Shown here one piece after another: positions 1 to 12,374 of a stretch of DNA of 64,000 nucleotides. Every line of letters begins with the position of its first letter. The stretch's first letter is position 1. The position numbers were made by a program, and so were the translations under genes. The DNA is from Amanita rubescens (Eukaryota; Basidiomycota; Agaricomycetes; Agaricales; Amanitaceae), in the NCBI GenBank assembly GCA_015039365.1, contig WION01000289.1, positions 1-64,000 of the forward strand. Direction: 5' to 3'. Below the pieces are notes generated by a model, which was given only the letters and a program-made list of their open reading frames with translations, did no database searches and was not told the origin of the DNA.

Positions 1-1040
1 TCACTTGTCTTCATTCCAGATTGATTATTTTAACCAACGCCGCGTGATTGCGGAAGCGCAGAAAGACAGACTCGCGCGGGGAAATCAGGCAACGAAGCAG
101 TGAGAGGCATGGAATACAGCCACCTCCTTGTCCATTATCTCTTTAAATAGAGATGAAATTTTCTGTGCCCAAGTGCTGGCTTTTACATTTACTTGGACGT
201 ACCGTATCCTCGTTACAAACGTTGGTCGTTACTCCTTTTTTGGTTTGGCACAGCCGCAAGAATAAACTTTCTATCTCTTGTCGCATTGCTTGTTGGTGGT
301 TATGGCCAAGTGCTGCTATGATGCTATTGTTCTCATATGTCGCGTTTCCGATTATCCGATAATACGCTTACAGGTAAAATGAAATATCAAGTGATTGACG
401 TGGAACTTGCAATTGTTGGCTTCCTGCGGAATTGAGTCAACCTGTGTAACCGTTCACTTCGGGAATTTGATGCAGGCTTTACCGGCTTCTAGGTAATCAT
501 CATTTCTGCGATGCAACAGATCAATCTGCCACGCCTCCTGCGCGTTGCTACGGACGGCTATTGGCTGTCACCAGTAGCTCTTTATGATGAGTAGCGCCTC
601 GCCCAAGAGCAATCGGTCGATCCGTCAATCACACTCCGATGTCAGCTATTTTCGAATTGAGCTTAGACAACCTTCTGACGTTCTTGATGCTAGGATAACC
701 AACATGTCCCCGTGTCCCTGGGTTCCTTGCGAAACAGTGCTCTACTGAATGCTTCCGCGCCACACCCCGTCTCTGCGGCTGTAACGTCCAATATACATAG
801 CACGGCCCGGGACTGGATGGTCAGTCGAAGCGGCGATGTTCATAATAATCCCGGCGGGTTTCTGATAACGAATTCCGCACAAACGCCCCTCACCGCGTTT
901 GGAATGCAGCTTTTGTTAGCCTTCCAGATATGATGTTCGTGATTATGTCAATGCTGCACTGGCGCTGAACGTATGGATTTAAGCGTCACCTGAATGATCT
1001 TCATCTACCAACTTCCCCCCCTCTCACAGGTCCCTTCGAC
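1..1040. other. No supported gene
   Basis: Only short open frames on both strands; none shows a recognisable motif, a splice pattern or sustained coding composition. Nothing is annotated here. Confidence 0.5.
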
Positions 1041-1850
1041 ATGCAGTCAGAGCATAGGATGTACTCCGATTTTTTCACTTCTGGTTTATGGAGCATGGCC
1101 AACTCCGGGTCATATCATAGTGCTCCTCCTACAGCTTTCTATCCCATGCCCTCGGAAACGCAGAAGAAGCGAAAACGACGCAGCTTCCTCTCAGATATCC
1201 TCCCTCTATCCTCGTCCTCATCTACCTCATCCAAAGAGGGCACCGATGAAAATGCTCACTCACAACCCAGTGCCCGCAGACGGGTTTCTTCGTTATTTCC
1301 AAGCTCCTCGAGGAGATGGCTCCATCGGATCCCCCGAACGACATCGCATAGTAAAAATAACATGACGTGCACCTGTCCAAGGGCCGATGTGACAGATGAA
1401 TTCGTTGACATATGGATAACCTCAGGGGGACCATTTCTTCTAACAGGATGACCAAGAGGGGTGAGCCGAAAACATCAAGCGGTTTTCATCGCCAATTTAC
1501 ACCCTTCTCATAGCTCCGGATTTTGGATATCCGATACGCCCTCTGATTACATTATTGATGGGCTGGATAACGAGCACTCCAAGTCGCCACCGTCGCAGTC
1601 GAAACAGCTGTTGGCTGTGCCATCGTTACGGAGCGAGCGCCGGTCAAGGCTGAAACGCAAAGAAAGGCCCACATCCATACAGACGTTACCATCTGTTCCA
1701 GGCCCTCAATCCCGTAGTCCCTCGCCACAGCAGTTGTCCGTCCAAATATCCGACAAGTCGGAAGGGGAGGACAACTATGGGAAGTTTCGCATTTGGAGGG
1801 ACGGGGATATTGTTCCGCCATTTTACGGTTACGGTTTGGGAAGCGACTGA
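1041..1850 (+). CDS. Ser/Arg-rich disordered protein, tentative two-exon gene
   Basis: I do not recognise this gene. Two open stretches (1041-1448 and about 1452-1850) lie in the same frame, separated by one stop at 1449-1451. The first half is rich in Ser, Lys and Arg (runs of Ser, KKRKRR); the second is rich in Ser, Pro and Arg and ends in a compact hydrophobic tail (GKFRIWRDGDIVPPFYGYG). An intron removing the stop is likely, but I found no donor/acceptor pair that is both good and in frame; GTGCAC at 1367 with the AG ending at 1456 keeps frame but is weak. It lies tail-to-tail with the arrestin gene. It could also be a decayed gene. Confidence 0.35.
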
Positions 1851-2256
1851 CCCGGCACACATGGATTGGCGAGAGTTTCATTCCGATTTGTTATCCATTA
1901 CAGACATTGAGAATGACTGACATTTACTCTGTTAGCAAACGTAATGATATTGTATTATAACTACGTTTCGGTCCTATCCTTGCGGTATTTTTGATTCATG
2001 TACTCAGAGGTACCCGAAGTGTGGACATTCAGCTTGTATAAACTATTCATTAGTAGTGTGTGTAGTTACAGGGGTTCGCTTGATTGAATACATCATCGGG
2101 TTCGTGGGGTCAACAATACAGATGAGCAAAAGAAATGGTAGAGAAAGACCAATAAGCATACAAAATCTTGATTGAGACGAAAGATACAAACAGAACATGC
2201 ATGCCAATAGAGAACGAATATGCAATTGGTATAGGTAACAGTCCGTGCTTCAAGCT
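1851..2256. other. Convergent 3' intergenic region
   Basis: AT-rich spacer between the ends of the converging plus-strand gene and the arrestin gene. It probably holds both 3' UTRs. No gene seen. Confidence 0.5.
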
Positions 2257-5200
2257 TCAAGATCCTCGTTCTTGATACTTTCTGATCAAATCGCGAAGTT
2301 TGGCCTTGCCAAAAGCTAGGATCGGGTGTTGACTTTGCTTTCATAGGACCATGCGATTTGTTGGTGGATGGTTCCACTGAGGCGATAAAATTGTTGCTAA
2401 TTAATGCCGCCGTAGATCGTCTGGGCTGTTGAATGGGGGGTCGAGCAAGCGAAGCAGTAGATGACAACATAGGAGTAGCGAGGGACGAAGAAACAATGGC
2501 AGGGACAGACGATGACTTGGTCGCAGGTTTGGTTTTCCCGGCTAGGCCTAGGAGCTTTGGGGGCGAATCGGTGACTGGGATGGATAGCTTTGTTCATGTC
2601 GAGGGACTTGGCCGACGCAACCGGCTTCGGCTTCGGCGTTACCGATCGCTCAGTTAAACGAGGATTATTGATATGCTGAGCTATTACTGGCTTTGGAGCG
2701 ACGATCGGGGCAGTTTGCTTGCGCGAAGGCACATCAGTTGACGTGCCCCTTGATGCGGCATCCTTTGAAGCATCTTTTGCCGCTGCTGCCGCCCAGAATG
2801 CTGCAATAGCGGTCACCTGGCCTCCCCGACCTCCACGGGCAGACCTGACGTCATATTTAACTTCGGGGTCCTGGCTCTGCTGTTTTGTGGGAGATGGAAC
2901 ATGAAGATGGGGATGAGGCTGCGCGTTGGACTTGTTCGACCAAACAAGGCCATTGGGTTGCTCGACCGCCGATAAGGCAACTGTGGAGAGGTCATTCAAA
3001 ACAGATTTAACAGCGCCCATCTTGTTCTTTCCATCTGTCGCGCTGGACTTAAACCCACGGTCACCGGGATTCGATGGCACCCGAGGTTGAGACGGTAAAA
3101 TGATCGAAGCAGGCCCCAACTGTGCATGTGAGCTAGTATCCCCTTTCACATCCCCTACGGTTGCACGTGTATAAGCTGGGATGCGAGTGAACAGTTGCTT
3201 CAAGTCATGATTGACATGCGACTGACGTCTACTGGTAGTCATCACGTGCCGTTGTGATTGTGACTGCACGGTCGGTTCAAGTTCCCGTTTCTCTGGCGCA
3301 ATAGGCATGAATCCTGATGAGCGGGGATTTGGGGCGGAGGTAGGAACATCAGGTTGCACTGCCTCTTCCTCTGATGGTAGTGAAGGAGTGACGGGGGAGA
3401 TCTCCCTTTCTGCGACTCGGATTTCGGGTTTTGGTTGCTCTGTATGTGGTACAGCATTCGATTCCTCCACTTCGGCATGTTGCACAGCTGGTACCGGCTC
3501 CGAGTAGGACGGTTGAATCAAGTCCTCTTCTGGCGGCAATGCGTTGGCATCGATAGCGCCTAGCCACGCTGTTACCCGCCCTTTTACGGCCCTGCGCAAC
3601 CTGTGCCCTTCCTTCTTCTTGCTACTCTTCTTGCCTTTCATGGAGCCTTCCCTACTTCTGCCCCGGGACTCAGCCTCATCCTCCAGCTCACTGTCGACCA
3701 TCACATCACCGGGAACCAGGCGTCTGCGCTTTTTTTGTTTACGCTCTTCCCGTGCATCGTCTCCAGAGAAACTGGACTTCGATTTAGACTTTCCCCCAAC
3801 AGTCCCCGCACGATGTGTTCTTTCATCAGAATCACGGTCCTCGTGAGCCTCAGTGTGTAGCCTCTTGTTCCTGCATTGGTTCAGCATCCCTCGCCTTTCT
3901 ATCAGCTTCCATGGCCCAACCACCATCAGCTAGGGTGAGACTGGAGATAGCTGAATCTACATTCAAACCATCGTTTTCGATATCGATACCTATTCTAGGA
4001 GCCGGGATCTTGATGGGCGACAATCTGCCTTTTGTTGGCCTGCTAGCAACCGTGGATTCCTTAACTGGGGAAGTAACACCGCGTTCTACACCTCGCGCGA
4101 TAGAAGGTCCTGCGAAAAGGTCCCGCGCATCTATGGGGGTTGAGAATATGCGCTCGATCTTCTGCGTCCCCACTTCTGCAAGCAACCGCCGTTCCAAAGC
4201 GTCTAGGCCGCTTTCCGCGTTTTCCGGACCAAGGCTTTCTGCCAAGTTGTTGCTCCGCGTATGACGCGCAGGCGTTATGGCGGTGAGAGTGGGCGTAGGT
4301 GGTGCTCTGTCCACTGGAGCAGGAATTGGCATCGGAGGGACCTCAGATAGCATTGGGATATCTTGCTCCGACTTGCGTCGTTGCAAGCTAAAATAATCCG
4401 AAAGATTAGCTTCAGGAGGCGACAATAACACTTTATGGGGCACAGGAGGTGTGGGCAGTGTTTTGTTAATATCCGCCGACGAGTCAACGATCTGTTTCTG
4501 TCTTTGTCTCTGTTTCTGTTTCTTTTTGCCTTTCTTTCTCGTTGACTTTGGTGTTATCCACGCCTCTTCCGCAGCTATTCGTTCCAGCTCTTCCACTCTC
4601 TCACTGCGAGGTAGTGACGTGTTTGACATTTGGGGAGAAGGAATGGGCCAAGGAGAATGCAATGATGGAGAAGGAGAAATGTGTCCCGGATGATCCGGCA
4701 ATGTCGTTAGTAATGGACCGACTGGTTCGGCGTTTGGGGATGAAAAATCGAGGGGAGGCGGAGGCAAAGCTCTCGCTTGAACTGTTGTCGCATTGGCCCC
4801 ACCAGGAGACGATTGTGGTAATGGGAACCGATGACTCGGAGGCGATACGGATCTATGTCTGGATGACATGTGGAGGTGATGTGCAACGCGTGACGCGCGC
4901 TCTCCTTTGCCTTCCTCCGGTTCTAGATTAAGTTCTTGGGCTAACCTTGACTCATAGTGCGCAGTTAGGTTGAGCGGTAGTAAAGGATGTTGGGCTGCGG
5001 TATTTGGCAAACCAGATATATGCTCGGAATAGGTGTAAGGTTGGGTGCTGGCCAAAGCGCTAGCAGGACGTGGAGGAGGATGAGGACAAGGTAGATTCTG
5101 AATTGGTACAAGTGGAGGTGACATTGGGATGTACAATGGAATAATTGGCGATACATAAGGAGATGGTGATGGTGACAGTGGCGGAGGCAGCCAGACTTGA

Positions 5201-6578
5201 TCTTGGTCGGTATATGCAGTAAAGATATGTAATGAAGGTGACAGTGCGACTGGCGGCGGCGAGCTAACGGGTGCAGGATACGGAGCATATGGCGTAGGAT
5301 CTTGATATGAAATAGGGGTTGGGTAAGAGAAGTGTTCCGCAGGCGCAGCATTAAGGATCTGTTCTTGAGGCAAAGCCATAAGCACATCGGGTAACGCCAG
5401 CGGACTAACAACGGTCACAGGGATATCCAAAACGAGATCCCTGCTAAAGTTGAATGACATCGTTAGACAATCAAAATTGAAAGCACCCAGCCTAAATACC
5501 TACCTTCCAATGCCCATGGTCATCTTGACGCTGACGATACACTGAACTTCAAATAAGCTTTGAGTTTCTCGGGGACTGTGGTAGCCTTCATCAAGGTAAA
5601 CGCCACCCTTGACCTCTCGCGCGGTCTTTGGGATGTCAAATACCAGATTGGCGACGCCCTCGACTCCGGGATGGATGATGTACTCTGGGCCACGAAAAGC
5701 CACATTAGTTAACGTATCCGAAATCTGCAGTGGCTGCTTCTCTACGCTTGGAAGAACTAAGAGCCGAGTAAGGGTCAATGTCAGGCCGGTGTTCTTTGGT
5801 CTGTTTAGTGAACATCGTTGATAAAATGCCGATTTCGTACCGTCTTAGAGGAGTGATTCTTAACTTGAAGCTCTACGCATACACTCTCTCCAGCAGTTAT
5901 GATGCCTCCTCCGATAATATTGCCTTGCATCCATAACTTGCCGTTTTCACCAACTGTAATTGACGTAGCGTGTGTACCATTGACGTATTCGGTGAGCGCG
6001 GCATCATCTAGTCCTGCCACGACGTCGATGACCTTCCGCTCGGTAACTAGCTGCTTCTCGCCCCTCCAATATACACTTGCGCTGGCACGCAACTCGTATC
6101 TGACAGTTGCCAGTCCTCCGCCAAAATAGACAGACGAAGGGCACGTTACGGGTAGAGGGATCCGAAATAGGAAAGTCGAGATCCCCCGGCGTGCATGGTA
6201 GTGATGCGAGGGTAAGGGTGGGTCTCCAGGCTCCGCATGCGCCTGGACAGCATTAGAGGGCGGTAAACCAGGTCCTTGGAACAACCGTTGAGCATGTAAG
6301 AAGGTGCTCGTTGCAGAATGGTCTCGAGATGACAGCTCTGAGCGGCGAATTAAAAAACAAAAAAGGTCAAGTCATCCAAAATACGCACCCTGTATACCGA
6401 ATAATTCTACCATTATCACGCCGATACCGAGTCCTTTGTCTGCTCTGCATTCCATTTCTACTTTCCCGCTAACGTATTTACCTGCGATAAATGTTGGGTC
6501 TGGGACGGTGACTGATACCTTGACATTAGAGTGATGCGTTATCGCATTCATGGGTTCTGGCCGTTCAGGCAATGCCAT
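2257..6578 (-). CDS. Arrestin-domain protein with long disordered tail
   Basis: Fungal arrestin-related adaptor; such proteins link membrane cargo to ubiquitin ligases. The ATG is at 6578. Introns at 6338-6388, 5794-5840 and 5444-5503 join exons reading ELFGIQ-ELSSRDHSATST, HSSKT-NTGLTLTLTR and GIG-SRDLVLDIPVTV, so arrestin-N and arrestin-C folds fill about the first 340 residues. A Pro/Ser-rich tail of more than 850 residues follows, with a conserved-looking KYDVRSARGGRGGQVTAIAA block and a C-terminal LAFGKAKLRDLIRKYQ ending at the stop 2257-2259. The tail cannot be read in one frame: it changes frame near 3850-3926, near 2560-2615 and near 2316-2326, and I found no introns that explain this. 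So the arrestin domains look intact, but the tail is either decaying or carries sequence errors. Confidence 0.8.
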
Positions 6579-7686
6579 TGCGACCGAAAAAGCTCTTTAG
6601 CGAATGATTGGAGTTTTTCTGTGACTTTTTAGTGGTAAATGTTGGTTTATGGATGCTGCAGTAGTGCGCCCCGAAAAATGGTAAAAATTGGGAAAAACAT
6701 TATCATGGGTGCTTGTAGTCGCCGTTGGGAGCGAATTCAGAGCGAGCGCATCTTCGTCGTCGTCGTTGGTCGCGTTGGAAAAGTCAAGGTGTGCACCCAA
6801 ACCTGCCAAACTAGGAAGGTCCTTCACTCTTACCTCAGCGGCTGCGCCGGTTATTATGTATAGCAAAAGCTTAACGTAGGGCACACAAGGAAGTGTAGGA
6901 GGTATACATATTGAACGAGATAAGGGGGGTAGAAACTTCGGTGAAGGGTTGAGCCATCAGTCTAAGCGAGGCCATCATAGAAGCCCTTCAATTCACTGAC
7001 AACTAGTCGTCCCTTGCAGGTTGGTACTACTTGACAGGTATATTCAACACAAAAGGGAATAATTCCAAAATTGGCTTGCAATGAAATTTGTACAATCTAA
7101 GCAAGGAAAACATGAGGCAACCAGCTCATGTCGCACTGTGAAGTGATTGGTGATACCAAAAATACATGTTCTAACCGGGACAATGGTGCAAGCTTGGAAG
7201 CTTAAGGTATAAACGAGGCGCGACTTTATTTAGCTTATACAACAGCGTGTGCAGAGTTTTTGTCGTGAGCTGCGTGATAGATGAGCTTTAATAAGATTGC
7301 GTAGAGAAAGTACGAACTTACTGGAAACGTCTAGTACGATTTCAAGTTTGGTAACGTTACGTTGCACAAAGAGGGAGTTTTAAACCGAGAGTCCCCAGAA
7401 CATGATGATTGATGGCAAAGTTCGCTAGCAATGAGCGCAATATCGATTCTGAAATACGTTGCACGCGAGATTTTCCTGATCCACGGCGCAATCAGCGTCG
7501 GGTCCATCGCTTTAGTTTCTGAGCGCGGCGATGCAAACATAAAATCCAGTCGCAATTTGCCCTATAATCACCCACAAGGGTCGTATCAGTAACCCCGCCT
7601 TTCGAGCGCACAACAGTCAATTATGAGCAGAATTAGCTTCCATTTAAACTGATAGCAACAAAGGAATACTAAGCACGATAACTCCT
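6579..7686. other. Intergenic; one coding-like minus frame
   Basis: Holds the arrestin promoter. A minus-strand frame of 95 codons (6597-6884) has coding-like composition, but no motif and no splice junction links it to the arrestin start. Beyond 6900 nothing is recognised. Confidence 0.4.
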
Positions 7687-8097
7687 TCATATATGAAGGA
7701 AGGACGATCGCTTCTCGGCAACGATTGTATACCCTCTATCAGCCTTTCTCTCCTGCCGTTGTTGCTGCTTCGTCCGCACCAACTCCTTAGGGACGTTCTC
7801 CACCTCGAGAAGCTCCTTGACACGTAAAATCTTTCCTGCAGCCTCAGGCGAATGTCGGTGGTACACAGTTTGCATCCGCCGATGCAACCCAAGTGCCTTC
7901 AACGTGCCCTGTTTCTTCTCCCCCAAGGCTATTGCTGAACGACGGAGAGTAATTTTGAAATGTGTCGTGGGAGGTGTTGTGGTCACTTCAGATGCCGACA
8001 ATGATGTTGACGGTGACGCTGCAGGTGTGCTGAGCGACCGACACGTTTGTGATAGCACCCGGGTGGTGCTCATGCGACATGAAAGCATCGCTGCCAT
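7687..8097 (-). CDS. MRPL33: Mitochondrial ribosomal protein uL30m (L30 family)
   Basis: Single exon, 136 residues, ATG at 8097. The N-terminal 35-45 residues are rich in Ser, Thr, Arg and Ala with few acids, as in a mitochondrial presequence. The core is a ribosomal L30 fold: FKITLRRSAIALGEKKQGTL, then KALGLHRRMQTVYHR, then a segment ending VKELLEVENVP. A basic, Gln-rich C-terminal tail of about 30 residues follows. Bacterial L30 is about 60 residues; longer forms are normal in mitochondria. It would sit in the large mitochondrial ribosomal subunit. It is divergently paired with the MINDY gene across 180 bp. The symbol follows the yeast orthologue and is inferred from the family. Confidence 0.88.
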   Translation of the reverse strand: MAAMLSCRMSTTRVLSQTCRSLSTPAASPSTSLSASEVTTTPPTTHFKITLRRSAIALGEKKQGTLKALGLHRRMQTVYHRHSPEAAGKILRVKELLEVENVPKELVRTKQQQRQERKADRGYTIVAEKRSSFLHI

Positions 8098-8277
8098 ACC
8101 CTACTCATCCTATTCAATTCAAAACATGGTACAAAAATTGCTCCTTGCTCACCTTTTGAAATGCTTTCAAGCCGGAGGATAATTTGCTCTTGTTTGGTTA
8201 CGGAGAAGCCGAACCGGTGTCAACGGAGACAAATAAGGTATCCTGACTAATGATACTTCAACAGCATCTTGAGCGTC
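8098..8277. promoter_or_regulatory. Shared divergent promoter region
   Basis: The 180 bp between the start codons of uL30m (minus) and MINDY (plus). Both promoters must lie here or overlap the 5' UTRs. I see no specific factor-binding motif. Confidence 0.45.
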
Positions 8278-9736
8278 ATGACAGCGGACGCCCCCACAGT
8301 TCAAAGCTCAATAGCGGAGGTCTGGTACCTTAAGAATATCACATTCGGACTCGGAGGAAACAAGAAACAATATAAGATCATCACTCAGAACTTTAATGGG
8401 TCAGTCCCTTGTTTTAAATCTCAGCGCCCGTTAATGACATGATGACCAGGCCTTGTTCTTTGATCGCTATATGTAAGTCCATTTGGTTATATACCACCGG
8501 CTTTTGTTACTTATGTTACACGTGTAGGTAATATCCTAATTCTTCGTGGAGATATCATCATTTTACCACCCGACCGCGAAACCGCCTCATACGAATTCCT
8601 ATCACAGCTAGTTGCAGAATACTTGTTGGTGAATGCACCTGGTGTGGATGTATCTGCTGCTTTGTCTGTTTTGCCATATACCCAAAGTACGAGATGTACC
8701 TTCGTCACCTGTTTGCCGGATTCTCACTCATCCCATTAGGAGGAATGGACTTGAACCCCGTTTTTATCTCTCCCTTCAAATTTAATCCGTCAGGAGATGG
8801 AAAAGAGCTTCAGCTGTTTGATCAGACGAACATGAAGCTGGTCCACGGTTGGCTAGTCGACCCTGATAGCACGGAAGCGGAGGCAGTTACCTCGGTCCAG
8901 GATTACGACAACGCCACCATCTTGATTGCGGAAGCAGACCATCTCGCAAACGGACAATTGGTCTTGAATGAGAAAGATCCATTCCCGCAGGCGGGTTCGT
9001 CAGCTGGTCCCAGTCACTCCAACGGTCACACAGCGTGGACAGAGGATCAACGGAGGAAGGTAGAACAAGGTTAGAACAAGATTGTGAGAATGGAATGTGA
9101 TGCTAAACGTTCATCTTTCAGCGGTTCAAATAAGACATTTTCTCGATACTAGTTGGTCGCAATTCACATACCATGGTCTATTTACCCTCTCGGCTGTCCT
9201 TGAGCCTGGCTCTCTGGTAGCCCTATTCCGCAGCTCACACCTGTCTGTATTATATAAGTCAACGACAGACGTTGACCCGAGTGGCCCGGCGCTATATAAT
9301 CTCATCACCGATCAAGCATTTCTCCGCGAGCCATCGGTTATATGGGAAAGATTAGATGATGTCGACTTTGGTTCTTGCGAGTTGGTAGATTCGGATTTCA
9401 TAAAGTCCAGCCCTGCTGGAGGTGACTTTGCGGGGCAAACGGCGGAGGACACGCTGCGAGTCGCATTGGCTGCTGAAAATGCAAATGAGTACGTACCGTC
9501 ATATCATATATGGTGATGTATGATACTGAACTTCTTGGCACAGTCTGGCATTAGCGCAGCAACTACAACAAGAGGAGGATGAACTAGCGCGCAGACGACA
9601 AGAAGTATATCTCCAAGAAAGAGCTCAAAAGGAGGCAGCAATAGAAGCGCAACGAGAGCGCGAAATACGAGAGAGGGAGGATAGGATTAAGACTAGGAAG
9701 CTGAAGCTGAAGAAGCCGGACTGCGTCATCATGTAG
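8278..9736 (+). CDS. MINDY-family deubiquitinase with CaaX box
   Basis: Cysteine protease of the MINDY (FAM63, former DUF544) family, which in animals and yeast trims Lys48-linked ubiquitin chains. Six exons: 8278-8399, 8450-8472, 8528-8686, 8740-9069, 9122-9488 and 9544-9736, all with GT-AG introns of 50-55 bp. The sum is 1194 nt, 397 residues. The catalytic Cys block reads QNFNGPCSLIAICN, with the 23 nt second exon inside it. Later family blocks are LPYTQRGMDLNPVF, VHGWLVDPD, IRHFLDTSWSQFTYHGL and LVALFRSSHLSVLY (likely catalytic His). The C-terminus is a Gln/Glu/Arg-rich helix with a basic stretch, ending PDCVIM: the last four residues fit a CaaX prenylation signal, so membrane anchoring is inferred. 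The family-consensus Pro after the catalytic Cys is Ser here. Confidence 0.92.
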
Positions 9737-10024
9737 CCGTAGTTGGTATATGTATTTCCTTTTGTGTACGCTCTCTCTTCTTATCTTTTCCGCCCATGCA
9801 ACACATCGCACCTGCCATCGATATCAAGAATAACCCTTTTTTCTGTCCTGCAGTTCCTGCGCACAACTTCTTGACGTCTCTGAGCCGCAATCCCAAAAAT
9901 TTCCGTTCGAAAGAGTATAAATACCGTGGAAGGCGCTTTATTCTCAGGCCATTCGCAGCTGCTCTCGGTAAATGCTTGTTCAAAGGTGGAGGTGATAGCG
10001 AAGACGACAAACGAGCGAGCTTAG

Positions 10025-11912
10025 TACGGCAGCGAAAGCGGAACGGAGTCTAGCGAAGGCGAAGTGAATAACACCTTCGGGGGTCTTTTTGGCCCGCATA
10101 TATCTACCTTGAATGCTACTGGAAGAGGCATCGCTATCGTCAAAAGCACTCGGCTACGCACTGACCTGAGGGGGAACACTGGCGACTCGTTTGGCTCTGA
10201 TAGCTATGTAACTATCCCTCTTGCTCCGACTGTCGAAAAAATGCCCTGTTCTGGGACCGCGACTCTGACTGACCGCTCCGGAAGACCGTTGATTACAATC
10301 CAACGCAATCGTAACCTCGCACCACACACTTTGACATTACAGGATAAGCTCTCGTCGGAACACAGTCCTCCTCAAGACAAACCGTCCCCGAACCTCAAGC
10401 GCAAGTCAAGCGAGAGTCACTTCACTTATGATTCTGGGACAAAACGTGCTAGATCAACGCTCAGTATCGACGACAGATCTTTCTATGTCACCCTCCGACG
10501 AGAAAAACTACACTTTGTTCGCACTCCGTCAACGTCTCCAGAGCCGTTGGCGTCTTCCGAAAGTCCCGGGTTATCACCGCAACGTCCAGTGGATAATAAT
10601 TCATTTGAGGAGCTACGTGCTGGCACGCGTATAACCGTTCCCCGGTTGAAGAATTGGCATGGCCCGGTGGAAAACATACCAGATCTTGATCGTCCCAATA
10701 TGACGGAGCTTAGCAGGAGCTTTGCAAGGTGCTTACACTTTCGTGTTTATATTCTTTTCTGACCCTATTTTGTAGATGAATTGTTTGGCCCGAGACTTGG
10801 ACCGGAAACCTAGTATACATAAATTGGTAGGACAAACTAGACTCTATGCTTCCTGGAATACGAATCAAGGAACGACTCATGGAAAGGATAAAAAATGGCG
10901 CGGGTCACCAAGGTATTATCGACTTTTTTGGAGAGAATGGTAAGCGTTCACCGCCGCTCTTGACTGGTTAAGGATAATAATGCCGCCTCAGGACATTTGA
11001 ATGCTAACGTGTTGGAACTATTTAGAGCCTCTAGAGTTACAAAAATATCACTGAGCGAGTCGTTCAGGGACTATCAATGGATTGAATCTCGTGAGTGACG
11101 ATTCCTTCTTTGGTATGTCATTTGCTCGGTCCTGTTTGGGATGTTTTTGAGCCTTCGCAGTATTTAGCAAACCCAACAGCTTCCGTTACTTGACAACCTT
11201 GTTCCTCGACCGAATATGCCTCAAAACCCCAACGCTATCACATTTACAGCACTTGCCCAAATTGGCTATATTATCGTTATTCGATACTGGAATAGACAAT
11301 GACGCGTGAGTAATCTCTATGGGATTTTTGAGAGTTGGGTTTAAAAAAATCGATAAGCTTGCGTTACCTATTCCCCTTGAAATTCACGCTTATGAGCCTC
11401 AATATTGCTAGAAATCCCGAGATAGATGATGAAGCAACTTCCGCCTTACTTCCAATGACGCGTCTAATTTATTTATCAATCGCAGAAACGTCGATTGGGA
11501 TGCCAGGAGCGCGGGAACTCGTCAACGGTTGGATTAAAAAAGGCAGGCGGTTATCAATTAATTTCCCGCACTGGTGTCATGAATATGTTGCCAGTAAGTC
11601 ATCTCACTTGATTGCGTTCAGATCAACAGACGATAAATTATCCAAGCCATGGGAAGCAAGTATTCCCTCGAACTGCCTCCTCCACTAATATTGAACCCCT
11701 CCCTTTGTGGTCGGCTGTCCGTCGCGGCGCTTAAGAGAAATCTCGCCGTTCATGCCGCTGTGAATAAGGAAGTCAGTACCGGTGGGACTAAAAAAGAAAT
11801 GGCGGACCGTTTGAAGTCGTTGTTAGAGATGAGGTTGGCCGACCTGGAGGTGCGGCGGCTGATAGAAAATCCAGCCGAGGGCGTGCGTCGTCGGATGGAA
11901 AGCAAAGAGTGA
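10025..11912 (+). CDS. Leucine-rich-repeat protein with SAP-like C-terminal segment
   Basis: Multi-exon gene; the first exon is unresolved. A coding exon opens after an acceptor near 10024 (YGSESGTESSEGEVNNT) and runs through a long Ser/Pro/Arg-rich region to about 10724. Further exons carry leucine-rich-repeat-like lines (VTKISLSESFRD; LTTLFLDRICLKTPTLSHL; LAILSLFDTGIDND; SLNIARNPEIDDEATSALL; LIYLSIAETSIG). The last exon has a 40-residue segment, SVAALKRNLAVHAAVNKEVS then GTKKEMADRLKSLL, resembling a SAP-type helix-turn-helix. LRRs suggest a protein-binding scaffold, and the SAP-like part possible nucleic-acid contact; both are inference. I cannot name an orthologue, and exact splice sites between 10724 and 11335 are not settled. 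Confidence 0.55.
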
Positions 11913-12374
11913 ATAGAATTAGCAGCAAGAAAACGTGTCAAATGTATTTGTACGGTAAAAATGGTTTCTTTCGAGGGCTCTAAAGAAGTAAGGTCATGGA
12001 AGGACCTCCCCATCGAGTGTCTTAAAGCCGTCCAGGATTAAGCTCAACACACGTAAGATTCTCGCATTCCTGTAATTCTTTAAAAAAAAGCAATACGCCG
12101 GCGTTCGAAATTAGATATAATATATACCGGGATGCGTTACAGTCAGTGGTGTTAAACGAGTGACGAGAAACGAATTTAACAGGTTGGCGACGATGCGTTG
12201 ACGAGACCAGCACAACGCCAGGGTTGTATACGGATAATACACCGCAACTCGTCGCATGCCCCAACTCTCCTCCTGTGTCTTTTTACAAACCTACGGAATG
12301 TCCTAGCCGTACATGTTTCATTCTCTTTGGTCTGTTTATTCCGGAATGGTGTCCAAGTCAGTCACAGTCGGCGA
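11913..12374. other. Convergent 3' intergenic region
   Basis: Lies between the LRR gene and the AA14 gene, which converge. Short frames only; nothing recognised. Confidence 0.5.

Noticed and set aside
3544..4931. Plus-strand frames of 100-149 codons
   Set aside because: Antisense shadows of the disordered arrestin tail.
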